NCBI GenBank assembly: GCA_007833815.1
Contig: CP033464.1
Location: 5,377,501 to 5,441,500 of the forward strand
DNA from: Brevibacillus laterosporus
GTDB taxonomy: Bacteria; Bacillota; Bacilli; Brevibacillales; Brevibacillaceae
DNA length: 64,000 nucleotides
Direction of reading: 5' to 3'
Of the stretch, positions 17,074 through 26,247 are shown piece by piece; the first letter of the stretch is position 1, and every line of letters begins with the position of its first letter. The notes below the pieces were generated by a model. It saw nothing but the letters and a program-made list of their open reading frames with translations, searched no databases and had not been told where the DNA came from. The translations under genes were made by a program, and so were the position numbers.

Positions 17074-18450
17074 TTGGACAGTATACCGATAGATCCGTCG
17101 AACCTACTGTTTATCGCAGGTCAAGTACTTGTAGCTATTCTGTTGGTTCTTCTAAACGGATTTTTCGTTGCAGCCGAGTTTTCCTTGGTAAAAGTGCGTC
17201 AAACGCGCTTAACCCAATTGGTTAACGAAGGTAGCAAAAGCGCCGTTTATGCGCAAAAGGTAACACAGCAACTAGACGCTTATTTATCCGCCTGCCAGTT
17301 GGGTATTACACTCGCATCTTTGGCACTAGGTTGGGTCGGGGAACCAGTGATTGGGAATTTAATTGTCAAACCAATTCTTGGTAACTGGATTGCGTCTGAG
17401 GCACTTTTACACACCATTTCCATCGCGATTGCATTCGGTATCATTACCTTTTTGCATATCGTACTTGGAGAATTGGCGCCAAAATCGGTCGCTATTCAAA
17501 AAGCGGAATCAACTTCCCTATGGGTGGCAGCTCCGCTTATGTTCTTCTACAAAATCAGTTTCCCAATCATTTGGGTACTGAATGGTGCAGCTACCTTCTT
17601 ATTGCGCCGTTTGGGCGTTCAACCTGTCTCTGAAAGTGAGACGGCCCATACAGAAGAAGAAATTCGTTTGTTAGTAAATGAAAGTCACAAAAGCGGTCAT
17701 ATTGATGTTGAAGAGATGGAGCTTGTCGATAATGTCTTTGATTTCTCCGAACGTCTTGCTCGCGAAATCATGATTCCGCGAATTGACATGATCTGCTTAT
17801 ATGACGACAACACCTTTGAAGAAAACCTGCAAATGATTCGTGATCAGCGCCATACGCGTTTTCCTGTCGCTCATAACGACAAGGACAGAATCATTGGTTT
17901 TGTGCATACTTCAGACTTCTACCTAGCGGCTCTCACAGAAGGCAAAGCCAATCTGCATGACTTTTTGCGCCCTATCTTGACGGTACCGGAATCCATGGAA
18001 GTAAGCCATGTTCTGCGCCTGATGCAAAAACGCCGTTCACAGATTGCCATTGTTATTGATGAATATGGTGGTACTGCCGGATTCATTACCATGGAAGATA
18101 TCCTGGAAGAGATCGTTGGCGAAATTCAGGATGAGTTCGATGCGTTTGAGCGTCCTGAGATTGAGACCAAAGCTGAAAATGTCTTATCCGTCTCTGGTAA
18201 AACTCTGCTTAACGATTTGAATGATATTTTACCGATTGAGTTGGTTTCCGATGATGTGGATACGATTGCTGGTTGGGTATATAGCCAACTAAGTGAAGAA
18301 GTGACAGCTGGGAAGTCTGTTCTCTATAAAAACTTTAAGTTTACGATTACAGAATTTGATAATCATCGCATTAACCGAATTGCCATTGAACAGCTTGAAG
18401 TAGAGTCAGCGCAAAAAGATGCGTCTGGCAACATCCTATTGCAAGCCTAA
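17074..18450 (+). CDS. CNNM/CorC-family transporter with CBS domains
   Basis: These proteins (HlyC/CorC group, e.g. YhdP/YugS/MpfA) are membrane proteins tied to magnesium or divalent cation efflux. The 458-residue product has an N-terminal CNNM domain with about four spans (LVAILLVLLNGFFVAAEFSL, LGITLASLALGWVGEP, ITFLHIVLGELAPKS), a CBS pair (about 210-340, with MIPRIDMICL and VVIDEYGGTAGFITMEDILE) and a C-terminal CorC_HlyC domain with DDVDTIAGWVYSQL. Translation starts at a TTG behind GAGGTGGAG. A close paralogue lies at 41606-42946. It is followed by a hairpin terminator. Confidence 0.92.
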   Translation: MDSIPIDPSNLLFIAGQVLVAILLVLLNGFFVAAEFSLVKVRQTRLTQLVNEGSKSAVYAQKVTQQLDAYLSACQLGITLASLALGWVGEPVIGNLIVKPILGNWIASEALLHTISIAIAFGIITFLHIVLGELAPKSVAIQKAESTSLWVAAPLMFFYKISFPIIWVLNGAATFLLRRLGVQPVSESETAHTEEEIRLLVNESHKSGHIDVEEMELVDNVFDFSERLAREIMIPRIDMICLYDDNTFEENLQMIRDQRHTRFPVAHNDKDRIIGFVHTSDFYLAALTEGKANLHDFLRPILTVPESMEVSHVLRLMQKRRSQIAIVIDEYGGTAGFITMEDILEEIVGEIQDEFDAFERPEIETKAENVLSVSGKTLLNDLNDILPIELVSDDVDTIAGWVYSQLSEEVTAGKSVLYKNFKFTITEFDNHRINRIAIEQLEVESAQKDASGNILLQA

Positions 18451-18458
18451 TGACTGGA

Positions 18459-18485
18459 ATGTCCCTCTATCATTGAGGGACATTT
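18459..18485 (+). terminator. intrinsic terminator after transporter
   Basis: ATGTCCCTC pairs with GAGGGACAT around a 7-base loop, followed by a T-containing run; it lies just before the helicase ribosome site. Confidence 0.65.
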
Positions 18486-18510
18486 CCGTTTGTATAGGAG
18501 TGAATATATC

Positions 18511-20907
18511 TTGAATATAGCCAAGCACAATGATGAATTGCTCATGTTACGTAAAGACAACTATGCAAAGATTCCCACTTGGCGCATGTATGCGAATCAA
18601 AGGGAACTCTCTTGCCCCGTATGTGGGCAGCCTGTTCATATAGTTGCTGGCGTAAGCCGCGAACCATTTTTTACTCATTTACATACTGCTCCCTGTTCCC
18701 TTGACGAACTGGACAGCTTTTTACAGCAAACATTGGTAACAACCGAGCTAGCAGCTACCTCTAGCAATAGTACGGTCATGGCGAAACAGTCTGGATCAAC
18801 ACCAAGCATGGAATCTGTAACAACAACTACCACCCATGACCAGTCCAATGATGTCATGGTCGGTGGGTTCCGGTTGCCGAAAGGACGTAGTATTTCACCC
18901 CTATCAACGACCGTTACACAAGCACCTGCACCCACTAAAAGTTTTCGAACTTTGATCGCACCAAAACAACGCACTCAGGTGTTGGAGGAGCGCTATCATA
19001 CAACGTTACATCCTGCACAAGAAGAAGCTGTCATTTGTACAAAGGGACCCTTATTGATTCTCGCAGGTGCTGGAAGTGGTAAAACCCGTGTTATGACAGC
19101 CCGTACTGCCCATTTGATTACAGAGATGAACATTGACCCACGCTCCATCATGGTTGTTACCTTTACTACCAAAGCAGCTGGTGAAATTAAGCATCGTTTA
19201 AAGCAGTCTTTGCCTTCTCATCAAGCATCTGCCCTGATTGCAGGTACCTTCCATAGCTTGTTTTATCGTATGTTACTATTTCATCAGCCTGAACGCTGGG
19301 ATCAACAGCGCTTATTAAAACAAGAATGGCAAAAACGTAAATTTTTACGTGAAACCGGTGCGATTGCACAGATGGAGAATCCAATTGTCAAAGAATCAGA
19401 TTTTGAAGCAGTCATGAGCCTTATTAGCCGTTGGAAGAATGAATATATCACCCCTTCCGATGCACAGCTGCTATCTGTGGAAAGCTCTGAAGAAAAGCAG
19501 GCCCAGGAGCTATATCCACTGTATGAAAAGTTGAAAAAGCAACATAATTGGTTTGACTTTGACGATATGCTAATTGGCTGTTATGAAATGCTAAAGGATG
19601 ATCCGCACATCTTGTCACTGTATCAGGGTCGCATTCGATACATTATGATTGATGAGTTCCAGGATATTAATCGTGTGCAGTACGAGACAGTAAAATTGCT
19701 GGCAGCTCCTGAGAACAATCTCTGTGTAATCGGCGACGATGATCAGTCCATTTATGGCTTTAGAGGAAGTAATCCACGCTACATTCTTGGATTTACGGCA
19801 GATTATCCTGGTGCAAAAACGATTTCTTTAGAAGTAAACTACCGTTCACGCTCTTCTATAGTGGGTCTAGGCTACTCCCTGATCGGCAACAATCGTACTC
19901 GTTGGAAAAAGGAGCTAAAATCATTTCATCAGGAAGAAGGCTCCTGCTATCTATTCCAACCAGCGGATGAAGAGGAACAAGCATCCCGCATCGTGGATGA
20001 AATTAAACTACGAATACAGGATGGCGCAGAGCCACACCAATTTGCGCTGTTGTTTCGCACGTACGAGTCGACTCGCCCCCTGTTAGAACGTATGAGCGAG
20101 GCAGATATTCCCTTCTCCTTTACACGAGAGGACGAGCCATTTTATAGCAAGCAAGTTGTTCGCTGGGCACTGGGCTACCTGCGATTAGTAGTGGATCAAG
20201 AAAATGAGTCAGCTCTACGGGAAATATTGCCTACACTCTATCTATCGCCAACAGTTTGGAACGATATTCGAAGCCAGTCTATTTTAAATAATTGTTCGCA
20301 ATTAACCGTGCTTCCAGAATTAGCCCATCTGAAAACCTTTCAACGTGCACAAATACGTAAAGTAACGGATACGCTAACTAGCTTTTATAACGCGTCCCCC
20401 GCTCACGCTCTTGAAACAATTTATGAGGATCTCAAGTTGCGTGATTACGTAAAAAAACGTGATAAAGATCGACCGGAAAGAGATCAAGAACGCTCCACGG
20501 ACGAGTTGCGCCAATTATTGGTTTCGGCTAAACGCCATGCCAGTGTTCAGGATTTTATAACCTATATAGATGAGATGGTAAAAAAAGAAGCGGAGTGGCG
20601 TAAGCAACCGCAAAACGGCAATAATGCGGTGCAAATGTTAAGTATTCATCGAGCAAAGGGTTTAGAATTTGATACTGTTTTTTTGGTTGATGTAGTGGAA
20701 GGTGCGATCCCCCATGATTTTGCCATGGATCAGGCACGCCAAGGGAATAAGGACGCTATCGAGGAAGAGCGCCGCCTCATGTACGTAGCGGTTACGCGAG
20801 CGAGACATGATTTATTTATTGGTGTACCTACAGAGAGATTCGGCCGTAAAACACGTATGTCCCGCTTTGTGTCGGAGATGGGTCGAGGGAAAAAAGAACC
20901 GGAATAG
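18511..20907 (+). CDS. UvrD/Rep-type DNA helicase with N-terminal zinc motif
   Basis: This superfamily 1A helicase unwinds DNA in an ATP-driven way. I start at the TTG at 18511, 8 bases after TAGGAGTG; the product has 798 residues. Residues 25-65 hold CPVCGQPVHIVAG and FFTHLHTAPC, resembling the zinc-ribbon start of CoiA-like competence proteins, which is unusual for UvrD. A polar linker follows. Helicase motifs: Walker A LAGAGSGKTRV (about 188), motif II MIDEFQDINRVQ, GDDDQSIYGFRGSNP (III), LEVNYRSRSSIV (IV), AKGLEFDTVFLVD (V) and EEERRLMYVAVTRAR (VI). It matches the short PcrA-like group rather than full UvrD. Role in repair or DNA uptake is inference. Confidence 0.9.
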   Translation: MNIAKHNDELLMLRKDNYAKIPTWRMYANQRELSCPVCGQPVHIVAGVSREPFFTHLHTAPCSLDELDSFLQQTLVTTELAATSSNSTVMAKQSGSTPSMESVTTTTTHDQSNDVMVGGFRLPKGRSISPLSTTVTQAPAPTKSFRTLIAPKQRTQVLEERYHTTLHPAQEEAVICTKGPLLILAGAGSGKTRVMTARTAHLITEMNIDPRSIMVVTFTTKAAGEIKHRLKQSLPSHQASALIAGTFHSLFYRMLLFHQPERWDQQRLLKQEWQKRKFLRETGAIAQMENPIVKESDFEAVMSLISRWKNEYITPSDAQLLSVESSEEKQAQELYPLYEKLKKQHNWFDFDDMLIGCYEMLKDDPHILSLYQGRIRYIMIDEFQDINRVQYETVKLLAAPENNLCVIGDDDQSIYGFRGSNPRYILGFTADYPGAKTISLEVNYRSRSSIVGLGYSLIGNNRTRWKKELKSFHQEEGSCYLFQPADEEEQASRIVDEIKLRIQDGAEPHQFALLFRTYESTRPLLERMSEADIPFSFTREDEPFYSKQVVRWALGYLRLVVDQENESALREILPTLYLSPTVWNDIRSQSILNNCSQLTVLPELAHLKTFQRAQIRKVTDTLTSFYNASPAHALETIYEDLKLRDYVKKRDKDRPERDQERSTDELRQLLVSAKRHASVQDFITYIDEMVKKEAEWRKQPQNGNNAVQMLSIHRAKGLEFDTVFLVDVVEGAIPHDFAMDQARQGNKDAIEEERRLMYVAVTRARHDLFIGVPTERFGRKTRMSRFVSEMGRGKKEPE

Positions 20908-20955
20908 TTCTCTATAAAACGAGAGTGAATATAAATGTAAGAAAGTAAACGTAAT

Positions 20956-21019
20956 AAAGCAGGTCTTGGCTATAGCGAAGTGTACCAGTTTAATCGCCAT
21001 AGTTCAAAACCTGCTTTTT
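20956..21019 (+). terminator. intrinsic terminator after helicase
   Basis: AAAGCAGGT pairs with ACCTGCTTTTT across a 40-base structured loop, between the converging helicase and fabI genes. Confidence 0.6.
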
Positions 21020-21071
21020 GTCTAATAAACTATCCTTCTATACATTAGGGGATGATTTTCTAGTATTCTAC

Positions 21072-21845
21072 TTAACGACCCATGATATTGTAGCCAGCGT
21101 CAACGTGTAACACTTCACCAGTAATACCGCGAGACATATAACTCATCAAGAATAGAGCTGTGTCGCCTACTTCTGTTTGATCAATCGTGCGACGTAAAGG
21201 AGCTTTTTCCTCAATCTCTTTAATGATAGCATTAAAGCCGCTAATCCCTTTTGCAGCTAATGTACGGATTGGACCAGCAGAGATCGCATTGACGCGGATG
21301 TTATCTTTGCCAAGATCACTTGCCAAATAACGTACACTCATGTCTAGGGCTGCTTTCGCTACTCCCATCACGTTGTAATTGGAGACAACACGCTCGCCGC
21401 CAAGATAAGTCAACGTGACAATGCTACCACCCTCTGTCATTAGTGGACGAGCTTCACGAGCTACCGCTATCAGAGAATACGCACTAATGTCATGTGCTAA
21501 TGCAAAACCGTCACGCGAGGTATCAGCGAATTCGCCATTTAGATCTTCCCCTTTAGCGAATGCAATGCAGTGTGCGATACCATGTAGAACGCCCACTTTT
21601 TCTTTTATGGAACCAAATAAAGCTGCTACCTCTTCATCCTTCGTAACATCGCAGTTGTACAAAATTTGCTCTGGCTGATCCAGTGTTGCTGCCAATTCTT
21701 CTACATTCTTTTTCAATCGCTCCCCTTGATACGTGAAAATCAGGTTCGCTCCCGCTTTCGACAAGGATTGCGCAATTCCCCACGCGATGCTGCGATGATT
21801 CGCCACACCCATAACCAAAATATTTTTACCTTGCAATAATTGCAT
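21072..21845 (-). CDS. fabI: enoyl-[acyl-carrier-protein] reductase (NADH)
   Basis: FabI carries out the last reductive step of the fatty-acid elongation cycle. The 258-residue length is typical. Residues 1-20 contain the variant dinucleotide fold MQLLQGKNILVMGVANHRS. The catalytic site appears as SNYNVMGVAKAALD (Tyr and Lys), and ISAGPIRTLAAKGI is the usual substrate-loop region. I start at 21845, behind AAAGGGG; an upstream in-frame ATG would add an unlikely extension. Being a FabI, it is the expected target of triclosan-type inhibitors. It is monocistronic here; the fabH-like gene is far away at 53262. Confidence 0.95.
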   Translation of the reverse strand: MQLLQGKNILVMGVANHRSIAWGIAQSLSKAGANLIFTYQGERLKKNVEELAATLDQPEQILYNCDVTKDEEVAALFGSIKEKVGVLHGIAHCIAFAKGEDLNGEFADTSRDGFALAHDISAYSLIAVAREARPLMTEGGSIVTLTYLGGERVVSNYNVMGVAKAALDMSVRYLASDLGKDNIRVNAISAGPIRTLAAKGISGFNAIIKEIEEKAPLRRTIDQTEVGDTALFLMSYMSRGITGEVLHVDAGYNIMGR

Positions 21846-21938
21846 ATGTATAAACCCCTTTCTTTCCCAGCATACTCCAAACATTATAACTTATATTAGC
21901 TTGTTCTACGAGTTATCGCTAGTAGTCTGGTTAGTCAT

Positions 21939-22661
21939 TTAGTGAGTATGCGTATGAAAAAAGAGTGAAAAAACCATGTACAACAGCATGGATACACAAA
22001 AATAGAGACTTAATCTAGGAAAATTTCGATTTTGAATCAAGGGGACCAAATGACTAGCTGCTACATATAAAAACACCCCTGCTGACAATGCGAGTCCTGC
22101 ACTCGTCCATTCTTCAGAAATCCATTGTCCGGCCATACGTAACGTCACAGCCCCAAGAATTGTAGCTCCACAAAGACCAAGACCTCCCAGTAGTGCCATT
22201 CCTCGGTTACCCGTTGCTGCTAGCAAAAGGGAAGATACCGTAATTCCATCCGGCAATCGGTGTAAGATGAGCGCAATCAACAAAGGAAGAGCGAGTCCTG
22301 CATCCGTGTCCAATCCTGCAGCAATCGAAAATCCTTCAAAAAAGGCATGCATGAAAAAACCAAGACTTACTCCAATCATGTTATTCGTATAGGGTTTTCC
22401 CTGATCATGTCGAATGCTTTCTACTAAAAATAGCAGCATAAAGCCTACCAATACCAGTGGCAGAAATTGATGACCCCCGCCTATCATTGCGTGGGGTAGA
22501 AGATCAAGGACGGTTAAAGCCAGTAAAATACCGCCACCTAAGCTGATCATCACGAATAAAGCATGTTCGGACCACGTTTTGCGGAAACAAATCGTCATAC
22601 TGCCGAGCAAACTAGCAGCACAAACCAGTAACAACAGAATTGATATTGAAGGATGCCACAT
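21939..22661 (-). CDS. ZIP-family metal transporter
   Basis: ZIP proteins carry zinc or other divalent metals, usually into the cytoplasm. The 240-residue product has about eight spans. Metal-site motifs sit in the middle spans: MHAFFEGFSIAAGL and ILHRLPDGITV, a variant of HxxPEG with Asp for Glu. The C terminus ends in HTHTH, a possible metal-binding tail. I prefer the start at 22661; an ATG ten codons upstream is possible. It lies behind fabI on the same strand with an intergenic gap and is probably separate. The metal is not certain. Confidence 0.8.
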   Translation of the reverse strand: MWHPSISILLLLVCAASLLGSMTICFRKTWSEHALFVMISLGGGILLALTVLDLLPHAMIGGGHQFLPLVLVGFMLLFLVESIRHDQGKPYTNNMIGVSLGFFMHAFFEGFSIAAGLDTDAGLALPLLIALILHRLPDGITVSSLLLAATGNRGMALLGGLGLCGATILGAVTLRMAGQWISEEWTSAGLALSAGVFLYVAASHLVPLIQNRNFPRLSLYFCVSMLLYMVFSLFFHTHTH

Positions 22662-22982
22662 TATTTTATGCCCTGCCTTCCCCGCCCCCATCGGACAAAC
22701 TGTTGATCTGATTCATTTTACGCGTGCACCTGGAGAGTTATGTCCTTAAGTTTGTGCCAAAGCTAGACATCCATCCCTATACTTGTCCAAATTCGCCGAA
22801 AGATCACTAGTTTTTAGAACCTTTGTCGATTGGCTTTTTCCGGGAAAAATAGGTGCTATAATACCTGTAGAAAATGAAATCGAAATCTGTCCGGTGCATA
22901 TTCATCCTTTGTCCTGTTGTATAAACTGGTCACAATTGACTAAAATCTGCTTTTGAGGAATTTCGATTGGGGAGTGATCACA

Positions 22983-23618
22983 ATGAAACAAATTATGCAT
23001 GCTTGGATGGCTTCTAAAGAAGTAGCAGAAAAATTAGATTTACATGTTCGTACCCTGCGTAACTGGCTAGAGTTATTTGTTCCTACAAGCCAACGCCAAA
23101 AAAATCCACAAGGACATTATCTAATTAGCACAGATGGATTCACTTTGTTGCAAGAGGCAAAAAAACGCAAAGATTCCGGGAACAGTTCCCTAAAAGAGAT
23201 TCAACGGGAGATGCTCGAAGAAGGTATCCTACCTGTAGATATCTTAGATAATGAAGTCGCTGCCAACGAGGAAACACAGGTTACTGAATGGACAGCATCA
23301 CCTAGTCAGCCCCTCACTAACGCGATTCGAGAAGTGGAAATGACCGTGCAAGATACACTTCTTCAATTCCAAAAAGAAATAAGTCAGCTAGCCACTTTGC
23401 CACAGTTGCAGGCTTCTATATTAGAAAAAATCGTTGAAATTGAAGACAAGCAAGAAGCGCTTCGTCTGGAAATGCGCCGTGTGACGTTTGAAATGGATCT
23501 GATGCATCAACGTTTGACGCGTCGCAAGCAACGCTCCAATCGTTATGAGAGCAGATGGTCACTCAATCCTTTTCGCTGGTTCACTCGCAGTAACAACCAT
23601 GGTGTAATCTCAGAGTAA
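22983..23618 (+). CDS. MerR-type HTH protein with coiled coil and basic tail
   Basis: The 211-residue product starts at 22983 after GGGGAGTG. Residues 8-65 form a MerR-type DNA-binding domain (MASKEVAEKLDLHVRTLRNW, then HYLISTDGF). The middle (about 115-180) is a probable coiled coil (EVEMTVQDTLLQFQKEISQL). The last 35 residues are rich in Arg and Trp (RRKQRSNRYESRWSLNPFRW), like an amphipathic membrane or DNA anchor. HTH, coiled coil and basic tail recall RacA, which anchors chromosome origins at the pole in sporulating Bacillus, but I see no direct sequence proof. A -10 box TATAAT lies near 22857. A terminator follows. Confidence 0.7.
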   Translation: MKQIMHAWMASKEVAEKLDLHVRTLRNWLELFVPTSQRQKNPQGHYLISTDGFTLLQEAKKRKDSGNSSLKEIQREMLEEGILPVDILDNEVAANEETQVTEWTASPSQPLTNAIREVEMTVQDTLLQFQKEISQLATLPQLQASILEKIVEIEDKQEALRLEMRRVTFEMDLMHQRLTRRKQRSNRYESRWSLNPFRWFTRSNNHGVISE

Positions 23619-23638
23619 GGATAATCTTCTTCGTCCCT

Positions 23639-23661
23639 CCGGCATGTGCCGGTATTTTTTT
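23639..23661 (+). terminator. intrinsic terminator
   Basis: CCGGC-ATGT-GCCGG followed by eight T, directly after the MerR-like gene. Confidence 0.85.
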
Positions 23662-23757
23662 TGTCTATGCTCCGCTCTTTCTCTATTTTATAATGATAAA
23701 AGATTGTTACTTTTGCAAAAAATTTTCAAAGTTATAGATTGTAGGAGGTACACTACC

Positions 23758-24333
23758 ATGCATGTGCAAATAAAGAATCCTTCCCTCCAAAATCTTGTCC
23801 TACGCGATCTTCAATCAGAGGATATTCCACTCATATGGCACTATAACTTCGAGGCTGATGACCAGGAGTTCCATAATTGGAATGGGCCTTATCAACCAGT
23901 TATCTATGTCCCATTGGAGGAATATACAAGACGATATCAGGAAGACTTACTTCTAGTAAACACTACAATTCCCCGTAGTCATCTGGTGATTGAAATCAAT
24001 GGCGAGCTAAAAGGAACCCTAGGCCGTTACTGGGTAGACAGAGCTACTAATTGGTGCGAAATAGGCATTGTGATTTATGATTCGTCCTATTGGTCAGGCG
24101 GTTACGGAACCATCGCTTTTCAGTCATGGATTGATTATTTGTTTACCGAAATGGATGTGGTTCGTTTAGGAATCTCTACATGGTCAGGCAATGAACGAAT
24201 GATGGGTCTCGCACAAAAATGTGGTATGCAAGAGGAAGGGCGAATACGACAAGCAAGAATTGTCCGTGGTGCTTACTACGATTCCATCAAAATGGGAATC
24301 TTACGGAGTGAATGGCAGGCAAAAAAATTCTAG
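23758..24333 (+). CDS. GNAT N-acetyltransferase, RimJ/RimL type
   Basis: The 191-residue product starts at 23758 after TAGGAGGT. It has LVLRDLQSEDIPLIWHYNFE at the start, WCEIGIVIYDSSYWSGGYGT (CoA-binding region) and RLGISTWSGNERMMGLAQKC then GMQEEGRIRQARIVRGAYYD. This pattern belongs to the RimJ/RimL group, which acetylates protein N termini or small molecules. No operon partner; a terminator follows. Substrate unknown. Confidence 0.85.
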   Translation: MHVQIKNPSLQNLVLRDLQSEDIPLIWHYNFEADDQEFHNWNGPYQPVIYVPLEEYTRRYQEDLLLVNTTIPRSHLVIEINGELKGTLGRYWVDRATNWCEIGIVIYDSSYWSGGYGTIAFQSWIDYLFTEMDVVRLGISTWSGNERMMGLAQKCGMQEEGRIRQARIVRGAYYDSIKMGILRSEWQAKKF

Positions 24334-24360
24334 ACTCTCCTTCTCATCTCAAGGTAATGT

Positions 24361-24397
24361 AAAAGCCACGGAGCATTATTGCTCACGTGGCTACTTT
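24361..24397 (+). terminator. intrinsic terminator between converging genes
   Basis: AAAAGCCACG..GAGC pairs with GCTC..CGTGGCT and is followed by a T-run. Confidence 0.8.
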
Positions 24398-24398
24398 T

Positions 24399-25124
24399 TT
24401 ACGATCCTATATTCATTTCATGATGGGGTTTCGTCTCTTGCATAATCCGGCGAGCTTCCGCCTTTTTAGCCATCCGATTACGTTGCCAGTAACCAGCGCC
24501 AATTACTCCCACAATTACAACGCCTTTCAATAGATAGCTTATCCACGGATTGGCGTCAAAGAAAGGTTGTAGATGAGCCTCATGCGTAATCATTTTAGCC
24601 GCTGCTAAAGCCAATATTCCTGCGCCTACATAAGGAATCCATGCATAGCGATCCATCGCCTTTAGAATTAGCGTGCTCCCCCACACCATAATCGGGATAC
24701 TAATCAACAAACCAAGAATAATTAGCACCATGTTACCATGAGCAGTACCAGCAACCGCTACAACGTTATCAATTCCCATCGTTACGTCAGCGATCACAAT
24801 GGTTCGAATCGCTGCCATTAACGAGTCACCTGCTTTAATCTCTTTTTCATTCCCATCTTCCACTAACAGATTATAAGAAATCCAAACGAGCAACAGACCC
24901 CCTACAACAAACAAGAATGGAATTTTTAACAAGTATGCTGCTGCAATAGTTGCAATTACACGTACAATTACGGCCAAGCCTGTTCCCCACATAATCGCTT
25001 TTTTCTTTTGCTCCAACGGCAGGTTTCGGCTCGCCATGGCAATGACCACTGCATTGTCTCCCCCAAGCAAAATGTCAATGGCAATGATCATTAGTAACTG
25101 AATAATAAATTCTGTCTCAAACAT
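24399..25124 (-). CDS. TerC-family membrane protein, probable Mn2+ exporter
   Basis: TerC-type proteins in Bacillus (YkoY/YceF, also called MeeY/MeeF) export manganese and help metallate secreted enzymes. The 241-residue product has about seven spans and the two hallmark acidic sites DILLGGDNAVVIAMASRNLP and DVTMGIDNVVAVAGTAHGN. The C-terminal tail is charged and His-containing. The start follows GGGGGGAAG. The leader contains a yybP-ykoY riboswitch and a strong promoter, so expression should rise with cytoplasmic manganese; this directly supports the transport role. Confidence 0.9.
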   Translation of the reverse strand: MFETEFIIQLLMIIAIDILLGGDNAVVIAMASRNLPLEQKKKAIMWGTGLAVIVRVIATIAAAYLLKIPFLFVVGGLLLVWISYNLLVEDGNEKEIKAGDSLMAAIRTIVIADVTMGIDNVVAVAGTAHGNMVLIILGLLISIPIMVWGSTLILKAMDRYAWIPYVGAGILALAAAKMITHEAHLQPFFDANPWISYLLKGVVIVGVIGAGYWQRNRMAKKAEARRIMQETKPHHEMNIGS

Positions 25125-25221
25125 AATATCTTCCCCCCTGCCCTCCCGTGGGTCATCTCACCTTTGAACGACTTTCCTTGATCCCCCTGCTGATTCTTCA
25201 TACAAATCTTCATGATTGACA

Positions 25222-25351
25222 ACAAAAAAGACCTTTACCTACGTACATATGTACATAGGCAAAGGTCTTGCTAACAACGATTGGTTGCCAACAAAGCCGA
25301 GGATTATTCATCCTGTAATGACGACTTTGCTGTAAAAGCTACTCCCCTTTG
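25222..25351 (-). promoter_or_regulatory. yybP-ykoY manganese riboswitch with terminator
   Basis: On the minus strand the leader begins AAAGGGGAGTAGC, continues with AGCAAAGTCGTCATTA and CGGCTTTGTTGGCAACC and ends GCAAGACCTTTGCC. These blocks match the yybP-ykoY family in order. The last part, AAGACCTTTGCCTATGTAC, pairs with GTACGTAGGTAAAGGTCTT followed by a T-run, giving an intrinsic terminator that overlaps the aptamer end. Manganese binding should free readthrough into terC. Confidence 0.9.
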
Positions 25352-25386
25352 ACTGAGAGTTACGTTCTTTTAAGTTTTATATTGTC

Positions 25387-25415
25387 ATCATACGAGGAAC
25401 TCCACTTGTTGTCAA
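25387..25415 (-). promoter_or_regulatory. sigma-A promoter of the riboswitch leader
   Basis: On the minus strand: TTGACA, a 17-base spacer and TATGAT, about 35 bases upstream of the aptamer. Confidence 0.8.
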
Positions 25416-25460
25416 GCATCCTTTTCAGTATGATGGATGAGTAAGGAGGAGGAGACAAAA

Positions 25461-25964
25461 GTGAAGAAACCATTTGTGATTGAAGCCATCATGCTTGCTA
25501 TATACGGTAATTTACTAGTGCCAAGCGAGCCTGTCGAATACCTCATCCCTTCTTCTACTCTTCGTGAACTGGACGAATTTGTAGGAAATTCTAGTCCCAT
25601 CATGCATGACCCGGAAGAAGAGAAACGGGTAAGAGAAATTGTTGGAGACATGATCCAATATTTCCAGAATCCTTTTCGACGTAAAATGATGGAAAAATCA
25701 TTGGTAGCACCATGGTCTACCGTTACTTTTGAACATAGTGATACTGTTCACTTTACCATTGTAAAAGCGGAAGATACCGCCATGTGGGGGGATATATTTG
25801 ATCCCATTGAAACAGAATTAATTTTAACGTCCATGAAATGGGACATTCCACTAATTACGGACCAAACCGAATGGCAGGATCGTTTGCTGGAATATGTGAT
25901 TCCGATTCAATTTTATGATATTGAGGACTTTGATTTTGCCGTGGAGCCCAATCTCTACTTATAG
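25461..25964 (+). CDS. conserved hypothetical protein
   Basis: The start is a GTG at 25461, 8 bases after GGAGGAGG; an in-frame ATG upstream overlaps that site and is unlikely. The 167-residue product is acidic, soluble and has no signal. It contains LIPSSTLRELDEFVG and SMKWDIPLITDQTEW, an arrangement vaguely like PIN-type nuclease folds, but the first catalytic Asp is not evident. I do not recognise the family. It is divergent from terC and followed by strong hairpins. Confidence 0.65.
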   Translation: MKKPFVIEAIMLAIYGNLLVPSEPVEYLIPSSTLRELDEFVGNSSPIMHDPEEEKRVREIVGDMIQYFQNPFRRKMMEKSLVAPWSTVTFEHSDTVHFTIVKAEDTAMWGDIFDPIETELILTSMKWDIPLITDQTEWQDRLLEYVIPIQFYDIEDFDFAVEPNLYL

Positions 25965-25976
25965 AGAAAAAAGAAA

Positions 25977-26057
25977 GGCTTATCCTTTATACTCAAAGAG
26001 ATAAGCCTTCAGCGTGTAGACAAGTACCAAGGTACAAACAGGTCTACACGCTTTTTA
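25977..26057 (+). terminator. tandem hairpin terminator
   Basis: Two hairpins in a row: AGGCTTATC/GATAAGCCT, then AGCGTGTAGAC/GTCTACACGCT followed by TTTTTATT. They separate the hypothetical gene from the end of the converging NRPS gene. Confidence 0.8.
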
Positions 26058-26247
26058 TTGGATATATAAAAGCTAAATGAAAGATAATGAAATCTGTGGT
26101 TAACCGCCAACATCATGCAGTGCCGGGAGAAGCACGCGTTCAAAAAATTAGTTTTGGTGGATGCTAGCAAGCACGCTTGGCAACCACATTACCCCTTCTT
26201 TTCTGTAAAAAGCCTTACCCTTGGATATCTTTCATGGTGAGAGCTTC

